Shown: one piece after another, positions 25,845 to 34,846 of the stretch | Layout of the letters: each line of letters opens with the position of its first letter | Numbering within the stretch: the first letter of the stretch is position 1 | Source of the DNA: Rhizorhabdus dicambivorans | Lineage (GTDB): Bacteria; Pseudomonadota; Alphaproteobacteria; Sphingomonadales; Sphingomonadaceae | Reading direction: 5' to 3' | Assembly (NCBI RefSeq): GCF_002355275.1 | Contig: NZ_CP023450.1 | Coordinates: forward strand, 99,627-163,626 | DNA length: 64,000 bases | Position numbers and translations under genes: made by a program | The notes under the pieces: generated by a model | Databases searched by the model: none | The model's input: the letters and a program-made list of their open reading frames with translations, nothing else | What the model was told of the DNA's origin: nothing

Positions 25845-28112
25845 ATGAAGACATCCGTTCGAGGATCATTGGCGATGGCGAGTGCTGCGGCACTGGGCAT
25901 GGCGCTGGTTTCGCCGGCTTACGCGCAGGCTGCGGACCCGAATCCGGACGGCATCCAGGACATCGTCGTCTATGCCCAGAAGAAGGCGCGCGGCGAGCAG
26001 CTCCAGAAAGTGCCGATGGCGATCAGCGCGATCGATTCCAAGACGATCGAGGCCTCGCACGCGATCGACATCCGCGACATCGGACGCCTCGTCCCCAACG
26101 CCCAGCTCGACGGGGTCGGCACCTTCCCCGGCTTCGCCAACTTCTTCATGCGCGGCGTCGGCGTGAGTAGCAGCGTCAGGTCGCTCGACCCGGCGGTCAA
26201 CATCATCCAGGACGGGATGGTCATCGGCTACCAGGCGGGCGCCGTGCTGGACACGTTCGACACCGAGGGGGTGGAGGTGCTGCGTGGTCCGCAGGGCGTG
26301 CTGTTCGGCCGCAACGCATCGGGCGGTGCCGTCAGCCTGCGCAGCAAGCGCCCCACCGGCAAGAGCGAAGCGACGTTCAAGGTCACCCTGGGCAATGCGA
26401 ACACGGTCGAGACCCGGACCGGGCTGGAGACCGCCATCGTCGAGGACAAGGTCTTCGCGCGCCTCGCGGTGCTGACCCGCAACAATGACGGCTTCTTCCA
26501 CAACCGGAACAGCGGCACCTTCGTGACCGTCCCGGCCGCGACCAACGCCAACCCCACCGGGGCCGCCGCGGCGCAGCACAAGGAAGGCCGGGTCGGTGGC
26601 GCCGACGAGGTGGTCGTCAAGTCGACCTGGGTCTTCAATGTCGCCGAAGCCACGCGGTTCACGCTGCTCGGCCAGTATATCAATTTCAAGGACGGCGGCG
26701 GCGCGACCCGTTCCTTCTTCGTTCCCGGCAGCCCTCAGCGGCAGCAGCAGACCCTGTGGGGCTATACGCCTGCCGACAAGAAGTGGGGCGTCAATCTGGG
26801 CACGCCCGGCTATACCGACATCAAGGGCTTCCATATCATCGGGGAGCTGTCGCAGGACATCGGCGCCGGCACGCTCACCGCGATCGGCGCCTACCGCAAG
26901 GTCAGCTATGACTCGACGCTCAACGTCGGCGGCGATCCCTTCGACGTGCTGCTGTACCCTGACGGGGAGGAGGATGCCAAGCAAAGCAGCTTCGAGGCAC
27001 GCTACAACATCACCATCGCGGACCGGTTCGACCTGCTGGTCGGCGGCTTCTACTTCAACCTGAAGGAGGATGTGTTCGAGAAGCGCCTGACCCGGCTCCC
27101 GACGACCACGCTCGACCGCTACACCGTCAACGTGTGGGACCAGGACATCAAGTCCTATGCGGCCTTCGCCAATCTCGATTTCCACATCACCCCCGAACTG
27201 ACCGCATCGGCCGGCGTCCGCTACAGCAAGGACACCAAGCGGATGCACGTCCAGCCGCTGGTCAACTGCCCGGGCCAGAGCTTCGAATCCTGCGTGCTCA
27301 ACTTCCTCGACGCGAAGAAGTCGTGGGACGACGTCTCGCCGCGGTTCGTGGTGAACTACAAGGTGCAGCCCAATATCATGCTCTATGCGAGCTATTCGCG
27401 CGGCTACCGCGCAGGCAACTTCAATGCCCGCGCGCCATCGGCCGGCGGTGCCGTCACCCCGGCCAATCCGGAGACGGTCGCGTCGTACGAAGTGGGCGTG
27501 AAGTCCGACCTGCTGGACAACCGCCTGCGCATCAACCTGGGCTATTATCGTCAGAAATATGACGACATCCAGCGGCTCGTCCAGTTCGCCGTTGCCGGCG
27601 AACCTCCGGCCCAGCAGCTGTTCAACGCCGCCAAGGCGACGATCCAGGGCATCGAGCTGGAAACCGCATTTGCTCCGGTCCGTGGCCTGCGCTTCGACGG
27701 ATCGCTGGGCTATACCGACGCGAAATACGACTCGTTCAACAACCTGACCGGCCTGCCCGCCGGCGTCAGCGCGACGAGCCTCCGCTTCGACCGCGTGCCG
27801 AAATGGACCGCCTATATCGGCGGCAGCTACGAAACCGATCTCGGCGACGACAGCTCGCTGTCGTTCCGCACCGGCTACACCTGGCGCTCGCATGTCTACA
27901 CCGACGTGCAGAACACGCCCCTGCTCGAACAGAAAGCCTATGGCCTTTGGGACGCGAACGTCACCTACGAGCGGGGCCGCTGGTCGGTGTCGTTGTTCGG
28001 CCGCAATCTGGCCAATACCGAATATGCCGAGATCAAGTCGCCGATCATCGGATACAACGCCTTTGGCGGCATGCCGCGCTATTATGGCGTCGAGTTCGGC
28101 GTCCGCTTCTGA
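25845..28112 (+). CDS. TonB-dependent outer-membrane receptor
   Basis: 755 residues. Signal peptide (cleavage near PAYAQA), TonB-box region IQDIVVYAQKK, plug domain (about 45-165) with VPMAISAIDSKTIE and GVEVLRGPQGVLFGRNASGGAVSLRSKRP, then a 22-strand barrel ending in GVEFGVRF with a terminal Phe. It would import a substrate across the outer membrane using TonB energy. It resembles the large group of sphingomonad receptors for organic molecules rather than classical siderophore receptors; the ligand is unknown. A dehydrogenase remnant and alcohol-oxidation genes nearby hint at organic substrates. Confidence 0.9.
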   Translation: MKTSVRGSLAMASAAALGMALVSPAYAQAADPNPDGIQDIVVYAQKKARGEQLQKVPMAISAIDSKTIEASHAIDIRDIGRLVPNAQLDGVGTFPGFANFFMRGVGVSSSVRSLDPAVNIIQDGMVIGYQAGAVLDTFDTEGVEVLRGPQGVLFGRNASGGAVSLRSKRPTGKSEATFKVTLGNANTVETRTGLETAIVEDKVFARLAVLTRNNDGFFHNRNSGTFVTVPAATNANPTGAAAAQHKEGRVGGADEVVVKSTWVFNVAEATRFTLLGQYINFKDGGGATRSFFVPGSPQRQQQTLWGYTPADKKWGVNLGTPGYTDIKGFHIIGELSQDIGAGTLTAIGAYRKVSYDSTLNVGGDPFDVLLYPDGEEDAKQSSFEARYNITIADRFDLLVGGFYFNLKEDVFEKRLTRLPTTTLDRYTVNVWDQDIKSYAAFANLDFHITPELTASAGVRYSKDTKRMHVQPLVNCPGQSFESCVLNFLDAKKSWDDVSPRFVVNYKVQPNIMLYASYSRGYRAGNFNARAPSAGGAVTPANPETVASYEVGVKSDLLDNRLRINLGYYRQKYDDIQRLVQFAVAGEPPAQQLFNAAKATIQGIELETAFAPVRGLRFDGSLGYTDAKYDSFNNLTGLPAGVSATSLRFDRVPKWTAYIGGSYETDLGDDSSLSFRTGYTWRSHVYTDVQNTPLLEQKAYGLWDANVTYERGRWSVSLFGRNLANTEYAEIKSPIIGYNAFGGMPRYYGVEFGVRF

Positions 28113-28148
28113 TCGCCACCGCCGAGCACTGGCGAACGATATCCGGAA

Positions 28149-28175
28149 GGCTGGCGGGAGGATATCCCGCCAGCC
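28149..28175 (+). terminator. Strong hairpin after the TonB receptor
   Basis: GGCTGGCGGGA - GGATA - TCCCGCCAGCC: a perfect 11-bp stem with a 5-bp loop, 37 bp after the receptor stop. No T-run follows, so Rho-independent termination is not certain, but position and strength suit a 3' end. Confidence 0.55.
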
Positions 28176-28229
28176 CGTCCACCCTGACGAAAGCAAGGCC
28201 CGATTGAGGCAGTTCGGCGCAGGGGCCGG

Positions 28230-28394
28230 CTATCCGACGACCTTCGACATCGCCTCTCGCATCAGATCGATGCAGAGCGTCGCCGCCGGCGACAAGCTGC
28301 AGCGGGCCGGGCAGGTGGCGGCGATCGGCAGATCCCTCGCCTCAACCGCGATTTCCCGCCGGTCGTCCATCCCGTCACGTTCGTGCAGCCGGAC
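28230..28394 (-). pseudogene. C-terminal remnant of a LysR-type regulator
   Basis: About 55 codons ending at a TAG (28230-28232) read EIAVEARDLPIAATCPARCSLSPAATLCIDLMREAMSK, the usual last strand and helix of a LysR substrate-binding domain. Upstream the frame degrades. This and the next fragment are what is left between the TonB gene and IS copy 2. Confidence 0.4.
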
Positions 28395-28491
28395 ACGGGC
28401 CGCAGCGCACGACGATCATGGGACTATGGCCTGGGCCGTCGCCTCCATGATCGCCGGGCAGCCTGACCGCCCTCGCTCCACCGGCCGCCGT

Positions 28492-28682
28492 TCATCCCAC
28501 CATATAACCGCCGTCGACGGCCATGACGTGGCCGGTCATGTAGCTCGACGCGGGACTGGCAAGGAACAGGATCGCGCTCGCGAGCTGGATCGGCTGGGCG
28601 GAACCGAGCAGCAGGCGGCCGGGCATCATGATCGGCCCCTTGGGGTCGAAGCCCATGCCGCCCTCGCGCATGCGGCGCGACC
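28492..28682 (-). pseudogene. C-terminal remnant of a short-chain dehydrogenase, cut by IS21 copy 2
   Basis: The reading frame ends ...QPIQLASAILFLASPASSYMTGHVMAVDGGYMVG, the standard C-terminal block of SDR enzymes (FLAS-AS-Y-TG-V--VDGG). It runs straight into the IS end at 28683, so the Rossmann fold and active site are missing. Non-functional. Confidence 0.75.
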
Positions 28683-28845
28683 TGTCAACGCCGGGATAAA
28701 AACGGGCCAGGCACCGGTTTAAAATGGGGCCAGTTGGTTTGAACAAAAAGCCCCAAGGTTGAGGCTGGGCAGCATCGGCAGCGGGGAAGCGGCTGGAGCG
28801 GAGCGGAAGCCGATTTCCCGCTGCCGATGGCCGCCCGTTCTTAGG

Positions 28846-29661
28846 TCATTTATCCTCCCCCTTGTCCTTCTGGCGCTTGCGGCTGCTGGCGAGACGGAAG
28901 CTGTCACCATTCATCTCGAGAATGTGGACGTGGTGTGTCAGCCGGTCGAGCAGGGCGCCGGTCAGGCGTTCGGAGCCGAACACCGATGTCCATTCATCGA
29001 AGGGCAGATTGCTGGTGATCAGCGTGCTGCCGCGTTCATAGCGCTGGCTGAGTACCTCGAACAGCAACTCGCCGCCCACGGCGGTGAATGGTACATATCC
29101 CAACTCGTCGAGGATCAGCAGCTTTACAGATGCCAGATGCTTTTGCAGGCTGCGCAAGCGACGCTCGTCGCGAGCCTCCATCAGGTCATGGACCAACGCC
29201 GCGGCCGTTGTGAAGGCCACGCTGTGCCCTTTCTGGCACGCAGCCAGTCCTAGCGCGAGGGCGGTGTGGGTCTTACCGGTGCCGCTGGGGCCCAGCGCAA
29301 TGACATTACGCCGCCGCTCGATCCATTCACCGCGCGCCAGTTCCAGAACCAAGGCCTTGTTCAGTGATGGCTGGGCTGCAAAGTCGAAGGTGTCAAAGCT
29401 CTTGGTGTGCGGGAAGCGAGCCATGCGGATACGGCGCTCCACCATCCGGCGCTCGCGATCAATCCGTTCAAGTTCGCACAGGCGCAGCAGATAGCGGGGG
29501 TAATCGGCCCGATCCTGCGCGGCCTCGAAGGCGACCTTCTCATACTCGCGCACAAAGGTGGGCAGCTTGAGCGCTTTGAGATGGTTGGCCAGTAGTACAG
29601 CGGGCGGCACGCTGGTGGGTTCGGCCTCGATGGCTGGCAGCGGCATCATGGGATCACTCAT
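28846..29661 (-). CDS. istB: IS21 helper ATPase IstB (copy 2)
   Basis: Same 271-residue protein as in copy 1, with Walker A GPSGTGKT and Walker B LLILDELG intact; start ATG overlaps istA. Confidence 0.93.
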   Translation of the reverse strand: MSDPMMPLPAIEAEPTSVPPAVLLANHLKALKLPTFVREYEKVAFEAAQDRADYPRYLLRLCELERIDRERRMVERRIRMARFPHTKSFDTFDFAAQPSLNKALVLELARGEWIERRRNVIALGPSGTGKTHTALALGLAACQKGHSVAFTTAAALVHDLMEARDERRLRSLQKHLASVKLLILDELGYVPFTAVGGELLFEVLSQRYERGSTLITSNLPFDEWTSVFGSERLTGALLDRLTHHVHILEMNGDSFRLASSRKRQKDKGEDK

Positions 29662-31178
29662 GCTGCCACTCCCGTCGCTGGAGTGCCTGCCTGCGAGAGC
29701 AGGCCCATGTAGGTGCGCGGATCGGTACGCCCGACATTCGCGCGCGGCAAATGCGGGTAAAATTGCAGATCGAGGCGCGGCACACGCTGTTCGAGGCGGG
29801 CCAGCGCGATCATCTTGATCGCATCGAAGCTGATTGCCCCCATCTCCAGCGCGCGGGCCACTGCCCATTCCACCAGGGACTGCTCGAAGCGTTCGCATAG
29901 CCGCAGCACCTGGATGAACTCGCGCCGTCCCTCTTTGCCGCTGCGCGCCTCCATCAGTCGTCGGATGCGATGCATCGGTTCAGCCAGCACCCAGCCATCG
30001 AGCGGCGCTGCCTGATCAAGCGCGCGGGGTTTCTGTTCTAACAGCGCCAGATAGTGCAGCGGGTTGGCAATGAAGTCCTCCCGCTCATAGCTGCGCGGAT
30101 GCACTGCGATCAGCTCCCCGCCACAGATGATCGCAACCCGATCGACATAGCCTTTGATTACGACCTCCTGGTGGGCATAGGCCGTCGGCACCGAATAATC
30201 ATTGGTACGATAGCGCACCAGCGACATCGACGAGGCCCGCCCCGTCACCATATGGCAGGGATCGAACGGCACCGCCGGTAGCGGCATAAAGGCCGCCAGA
30301 TCAGCCACCAGCCTGTCACCGATGCTGCGCTCATGCCCGCGCAAGATGGCCTGTCGTCGCTCCATGCATTGTTCGACAAAGCGCGCGTTCAGCGCATCAA
30401 AGCTGGGCGCCTCTGGCCTCGGCACCATGAAGTGGCGCCGGGAATAACCGACCAGCCCCTCGACCTTGCCCTTGTCGTTACCCTTGCCGGGGCGCCCGAA
30501 TTTGTCTTCGAACAGGTAATGGCTCTGGAGGGTCGAGAACATCCGGCTGCGCTCGCGCTTCCCGTCGCCCAGGATCTGCGCCACTGCCAGCTTGGTGTTG
30601 TCATACAGGATCGACTGCGGGATGCCGCCGAAGAAGGCAAAGGCCGCCACGTGCCCTTCGCAAAATGCCTCAGCCACCTCGGCAGGATAGGCTTTAACGA
30701 ACGGCGCATCGCTGTGCGGCAGGTCCATGCAGAAATAGTGGAACCGCACCAACTTGCCGTCGATGATCCCGTCCGCCTCACCAAAATCCACCTGCGCATG
30801 CCCCGGCTTGTGGCTCAATGGTATGAACACCTCGCGGCTGCGCAACTTGGCGCCCGCCACATAGTCGCGAACAATGGTGATGCCGCCGGTGAAGCCATGT
30901 TCATCGCGCAGACGCTCGAAAATACGCGCGGCAGTGTGTCGCTGTTTGATGTGAACCTTGCGGTCATCCACCAGGATTTGGTCAATGATGTCGGTAAATC
31001 CGGACAGCTTGCGGCTGTAGGTTTGCCCGCTCCGGCCGTGCGCTGCTGGCTCTGGAAAGCACAGCATCTTGTCGACGGTCTTGCGATTGATCCCAAAATA
31101 CCGGGCGGCAGCGCGACGGCTCATCCCGTCAATCAGCACGGCGCGGCGGACCTTCTGATAAAGCTCCACTCTCTTCAT
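29658..31178 (-). CDS. istA: IS21 transposase IstA (copy 2)
   Basis: Same 506-residue protein as in copy 1; HTH and DDE core intact, so this copy may still transpose. Confidence 0.95.
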   Translation of the reverse strand: MKRVELYQKVRRAVLIDGMSRRAAARYFGINRKTVDKMLCFPEPAAHGRSGQTYSRKLSGFTDIIDQILVDDRKVHIKQRHTAARIFERLRDEHGFTGGITIVRDYVAGAKLRSREVFIPLSHKPGHAQVDFGEADGIIDGKLVRFHYFCMDLPHSDAPFVKAYPAEVAEAFCEGHVAAFAFFGGIPQSILYDNTKLAVAQILGDGKRERSRMFSTLQSHYLFEDKFGRPGKGNDKGKVEGLVGYSRRHFMVPRPEAPSFDALNARFVEQCMERRQAILRGHERSIGDRLVADLAAFMPLPAVPFDPCHMVTGRASSMSLVRYRTNDYSVPTAYAHQEVVIKGYVDRVAIICGGELIAVHPRSYEREDFIANPLHYLALLEQKPRALDQAAPLDGWVLAEPMHRIRRLMEARSGKEGRREFIQVLRLCERFEQSLVEWAVARALEMGAISFDAIKMIALARLEQRVPRLDLQFYPHLPRANVGRTDPRTYMGLLSQAGTPATGVAA

Positions 31179-31278
31179 CCTCCACCTCCGCCCAAAAACG
31201 GAGGTCTAGCAGGACTGGCCCCTTTTTAATCCGGTGAGACTGGCCGATCCGTGGCCCCTTTTATTCCCGGTGTTCTCA

Positions 31279-31363
31279 AGAGATGTTCAACATCGCAGAG
31301 AGCTACAGGTGCTCGATCGAGACCGATGTTTACGAGATTGGAGGACAAGAGCGAGCCTGGTAG
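31279..31363 (+). pseudogene. Displaced 3' end of the Tn3 resolvase gene
   Basis: Directly after IS copy 2. Joined to the resolvase at 48971 across one copy of AGAGA, the frame reads ...SLQTEM-FNIAESYRCSIETDVYEIGGQERAW and ends at TAG (31361-31363). Continuity of the frame across the join shows that this is the lost C-terminus of that gene. Confidence 0.8.
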
Positions 31364-31388
31364 ATCGCCATGTTCAATCTTTGTTCTT

Positions 31389-31426
31389 CAACATGGCCAA
31401 AATCGCAGCTTCGGGCCGACTGGGCC
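31389..31426 (-). repeat. Tn3-family terminal inverted repeat (displaced end)
   Basis: Reading inward from 31426 the sequence starts GGCCCAGTCGGCCCGAAGCT and continues GCGATTTTGGCCATGTTG. It matches the repeat at 52894-52931 with two differences in 38 bp. The 5 bp outside it (31427-31431, AACAA) are half of the target duplication. Confidence 0.85.
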
Positions 31427-32062
31427 AACAAGGGCGAGGTCTGTACCTGCCCGTCGCGCGCCCTGATCCATGAGTCGATCTTCGACCGCTTCATCGAGCG
31501 CGCCGTGGCGCGCGTCGCCGCGATCCGCCAGGGCGATCCGCTCGACCCGTCGGTCCAGGTCGGCGCGCAGGCGTCGGAGGACCAGCTCCACAAGATCCTG
31601 GGCTATATCGATATCGGCAAGGCCGAGGGCGCGCAGTGTCTGGTCGGTGGCGCCAGGGCGCTGCCGGGCGGTGCGCTCGACCAGGGCTATTTCGTGCAGC
31701 CGACCGTGTTCGTGGGTCAGAACCACATGCGCATCTTCCAGGAGGAGATCTTCGGTCCCGTCCTGTCGGTCACCACGTTCAAGACGGTCGAGGAGGCGAT
31801 CGCACTTGCCAATGACACCGCCTACGGTCTTGGCGCGGGCGTCTGGACCCGGAGCGGCAACACCGCCTACCGGCTCGGCCGCGCGATCGAGGCCGGGCGG
31901 GTCTGGACCAACTGCTATCATCAGTACCCCGCCCATGCCGCCTTCGGCGGATACAAGGCATCGGGCTTCGGGCGTGAAAACCACCGGATGATGCTCGATC
32001 ATTATCAGCAGACCAAGAATCTGCTCGTCTCCTATGACGAGCACGCGCTCGGCCTATTCTGA
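31427..32062 (+). pseudogene. Aldehyde dehydrogenase, C-terminal part
   Basis: Begins at the transposon junction with [11 protein letters not shown]: the catalytic Cys motif of NAD-dependent aldehyde dehydrogenases. It continues through [23 protein letters not shown] to ...[16 protein letters not shown]. The N-terminal part is at 52932-53821 on the other strand. Together they would give about 507 residues, the normal length for acetaldehyde-type AldA/AldB. Without its NAD-binding half this piece is inactive. Confidence 0.9.
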
Positions 32063-32088
32063 CCCCCCGCTTAAAAGGAGAAACGGAC

Positions 32089-33114
32089 ATGGCGAAAACC
32101 ATGAAGGCGGCGGTCGTCCGCGAATTTGGCAAGCCCCTGGTCATCGAGGACGCGCCGATCCCGACGGTCGGCCCCGGGCAGGTCCTGGTCAAGATTGCGG
32201 CAACCGGCGTGTGCCATACCGACCTGCACGCGGCAGAAGGGGACTGGCCGGTCAAGCCCAACCCGCCCTTCATTCCCGGCCATGAGGGCGTCGGGCATGT
32301 CGCCGCCGTTGGTGCCGGCGTCACCCATGTGAAGGAAGGCGACCGGGTCGGTGTGCCCTGGCTCTACACCGCCTGCGGGCACTGCGTGCATTGCCTGGGT
32401 GGCTGGGAGACGCTTTGCCACGAACAGCAGAACACCGGCTATTCGGTCAATGGCAGCTTTGCCGAATATGTCCTCGCCGATCCCAACTATGTTGGTCACC
32501 TTCCCGACAATGTCGACTTCCTCGACATTGCGCCGATCCTCTGCGCGGGCGTCACCGTCTACAAGGGACTGAAGGCCACCGAGGCCCGGCCCGGCGAGTG
32601 GGTGGTCGTCTCCGGCATTGGCGGGCTCGGCCACATGGCGGTGCAATATGCCCGTGCCATGGGTCTCAATGTGGCCGCGGTCGACATCGACGATAGCAAG
32701 CTCGACCTCGCTACACGCCTTGGCGCCACACTGACGGTCAACGCGCGCAGCGAGGACCCTTCGGCAGCGCTCAAGAAAGCCATTGGCGGCGCGCACGGGG
32801 CGCTGGTGACCGCCGTTTCGCCCAAGGCGTTCCAGCAGGCGCTCGGCATGGTCCGGCGCGGCGGCACGGTCGCGCTCAACGGCCTGCCGCCGGGCGACTT
32901 CCCGCTGTCGATCTTCGACACCGTGCTGAACGGCATTACCGTGCGCGGCTCGATCGTCGGCACGCGGCTCGATCTGCTCGAGGCACTGGCGTTCGCCGGC
33001 GAGGGCAAGGTCAAGGCCACGGTCCATGCAGACAAGCTGGAGAACATCAACGACGTCTTCTCCCGCATGCATCATGGCGACATCGAGGGCCGGATCGTCC
33101 TCGACCTCGCCTGA
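32089..33114 (+). CDS. Zinc-dependent alcohol dehydrogenase (AdhP/AdhA type)
   Basis: 341 residues with a good ribosome site (AAAAGGAG). Catalytic zinc ligands C-H-T-D (Cys about 44) and GHEGVGHV; structural zinc Cys cluster [15 protein letters not shown] (about 99-113); NAD fold with [20 protein letters not shown] binding the adenosine ribose. It oxidises ethanol and similar short alcohols. It follows the aldehyde dehydrogenase C-terminus by 26 bp, so the two once formed an alcohol-to-acid pair. Confidence 0.93.
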   Translation: MAKTMKAAVVREFGKPLVIEDAPIPTVGPGQVLVKIAATGVCHTDLHAAEGDWPVKPNPPFIPGHEGVGHVAAVGAGVTHVKEGDRVGVPWLYTACGHCVHCLGGWETLCHEQQNTGYSVNGSFAEYVLADPNYVGHLPDNVDFLDIAPILCAGVTVYKGLKATEARPGEWVVVSGIGGLGHMAVQYARAMGLNVAAVDIDDSKLDLATRLGATLTVNARSEDPSAALKKAIGGAHGALVTAVSPKAFQQALGMVRRGGTVALNGLPPGDFPLSIFDTVLNGITVRGSIVGTRLDLLEALAFAGEGKVKATVHADKLENINDVFSRMHHGDIEGRIVLDLA

Positions 33115-33139
33115 ACCCGACTTCGCGAAAGTACAGTTC

Positions 33140-34846
33140 ATGTCTCCCTTACATATCCGGCCGATCGCGCGGCGCCGTTTCGTCCAGGGGCTGGCGATCG
33201 GCGGCGCGGTCGCCGGTTTCGCCCCGGCGCTTCTCGCGCGATCCGCACCAACCTTGCCCGCTGAGCTGAGCGGGACCGAGTTCGACCTCGAGATCGCCGA
33301 GCTGCCGGTCAACTTCACCGGCAAACGCCGTATCGCGACCGCGGTGAACGGCAGCGTGCCCGCGCCGGTCCTGCGCCTGCGCGAAGGCGACACGGTCACG
33401 CTGCGCGTACGCAACGGCCTCAAGGAGATGTCGAGCATCCATTGGCACGGCATCATCGTGCCGGCGGAGATGGACGGCGTGCCCGGCATCAGCTTTGCCG
33501 GCATCGCGCCGGGCGAGACCTTCACCTATCGCTTCGAGGTCCGCCAGAGCGGAACCTACTGGTATCACGCTCACACGCTCGCCGAGCAGACGGGACTCTA
33601 TGGAGCGATCATCGTGGAGCCAAAACAGGTGCCGACGGCGCGGGCGCCCGATCGCGACTATTGCATCGTGCTCAGCGACTGGTCGGACGAGCCGCCGTTG
33701 CAGATCTTCCTCAATCTCAAGAAGCAGAGCAGCTACTATAATTTTGCGCAGCCGACCGCCGGCGATTTCCTCAAGGATGTCGGCACCATGGGCTTGGGCA
33801 AGGCGCTCGAGCGGCGGCGGATGTGGAACAGCTCGCGGATGAACCCGACCGACTACAGCGATGTCTCTGCCGCGACCTACACCTATCTGATGAACGGCGC
33901 GCCGCCCGCCGGCAACTGGACCGGTATCGCCGCGCCCGGCGAGCGCGTGCGCCTGCGCTTCGTCGGCGCGGGGACGGCGACGTTCTTCGACGTGCGGATC
34001 CCCGGGGTCGAGCTGACGGTCGTATCGACCGACGGGCAGCCGGTCGAGCCGGTCACGGTCGAGGAATTCCGGATCGGCCCGGGCGAGACCTACGACGTCG
34101 AGTTCACCATGCCCGAGGGCGGCGCCCGCACCATCTTCGCGCAGGCGATCGATCGGAGCGGCTATGCGCGTGGCACGATCGCACCGGCCCCGGGCATGGC
34201 GGCAGCCGTGCCGCCGCTCGATGCCCGGACCTGGCTCGAGCCGGTCGACATGATGGGCGCGATGGCGACGATGGGCGCAATGGGAGGCGACGCGCATGCC
34301 GGGCACGGCATGACCGAGATGCCGGCCAGGGCACGGCACGCCCGCACCGAATATGGCGCCAATACCGACATGCGCGTCGACTATCCGCGCACCAATCTCG
34401 ACGATCCCGGCGCCGGGCTGCGCGGGCGCGGCTGGCGCGTGCTGACGCTGGCCGATCTGCGCACGCCGGGCGGCGATCCCGACCCGCGCGAGCCCGAGCG
34501 CGACATCGAGCTGCATCTGACGGGCAATATGGAACGGTTCATCTGGTCGCTCGACGGCATCAAGCTCAACGATTCCAGGCCGCTCCATTTCAGGCCGAAC
34601 GAGCGGCTGCGCGTCACCTTCGTCAACGACACGATGATGGCGCATCCGATGCATCTGCACGGCATGTGGAGCGATGTCGAAGGCCCGGACGGCGCCTTCC
34701 AGGTCCGCAAGCATACGGTCGTGGTCCAGCCCGCCCAGCGGGTGAGCTTCCGCGTCACCGCCGACGCCATGGGCCGATGGGCCTTCCACTGCCATCTGCT
34801 CTATCACATGGCGGCCGGCATGTTCCGGGAGGTGGTGGTCGCATGA
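33140..34846 (+). CDS. copA: CopA-type multicopper oxidase (set 1)
   Basis: 568 residues from ATG 33140. A Tat signal (RRRFVQGLAIGG) and three cupredoxin domains with all four copper-binding blocks: HWHG (101-104), YWYHAHT (about 140), HPMHLHG (about 500) and HCHLLYHM (about 549). The Met-rich insert common in CopA is short (MMGAMATMGAMGGDAHAGHGM, about 372-392). A periplasmic Cu(I) oxidase that protects against copper. It starts 25 bp after adh and overlaps copB1 as ATGA. Confidence 0.93.
   Translation: MSPLHIRPIARRRFVQGLAIGGAVAGFAPALLARSAPTLPAELSGTEFDLEIAELPVNFTGKRRIATAVNGSVPAPVLRLREGDTVTLRVRNGLKEMSSIHWHGIIVPAEMDGVPGISFAGIAPGETFTYRFEVRQSGTYWYHAHTLAEQTGLYGAIIVEPKQVPTARAPDRDYCIVLSDWSDEPPLQIFLNLKKQSSYYNFAQPTAGDFLKDVGTMGLGKALERRRMWNSSRMNPTDYSDVSAATYTYLMNGAPPAGNWTGIAAPGERVRLRFVGAGTATFFDVRIPGVELTVVSTDGQPVEPVTVEEFRIGPGETYDVEFTMPEGGARTIFAQAIDRSGYARGTIAPAPGMAAAVPPLDARTWLEPVDMMGAMATMGAMGGDAHAGHGMTEMPARARHARTEYGANTDMRVDYPRTNLDDPGAGLRGRGWRVLTLADLRTPGGDPDPREPERDIELHLTGNMERFIWSLDGIKLNDSRPLHFRPNERLRVTFVNDTMMAHPMHLHGMWSDVEGPDGAFQVRKHTVVVQPAQRVSFRVTADAMGRWAFHCHLLYHMAAGMFREVVVA

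Larger units (their letters stand above)
28683..31278 (-). mobile_element. IS21-family element, copy 2 (2596 bp)
   Basis: Same length, gene order and ends as copy 1, in the same orientation and 8550 bp further on. Its right flank begins AGAGATGTTC; AGAGA also borders the matching (other) end of copy 3, showing that the two copies have exchanged flanks. Confidence 0.92.

Noticed and set aside
25866..28196. A 776-codon open frame on the minus strand opposite the TonB receptor
   Set aside because: It is the high-GC antisense shadow of the receptor: Arg/Gly/Val-rich, no recognisable motifs, and the plus-strand frame has a full signal peptide, plug and barrel.
28113..28490. Plus-strand frames after the TonB receptor
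   Set aside because: No start with a ribosome site and no motif; the minus strand explains part of it as LysR and SDR remnants.
33149..34807. A 552-codon minus-strand frame opposite copA1
   Set aside because: Composition is His/Arg/Asp-rich noise mirroring CopA codons; no domain and no ribosome site, while CopA has all its copper motifs.
33823..34842. Long upstream extension of the copB1 frame inside copA1
   Set aside because: The extension is out-of-frame copA1 sequence. The real start is the ATG at 34843 in an ATGA overlap followed by a signal peptide.
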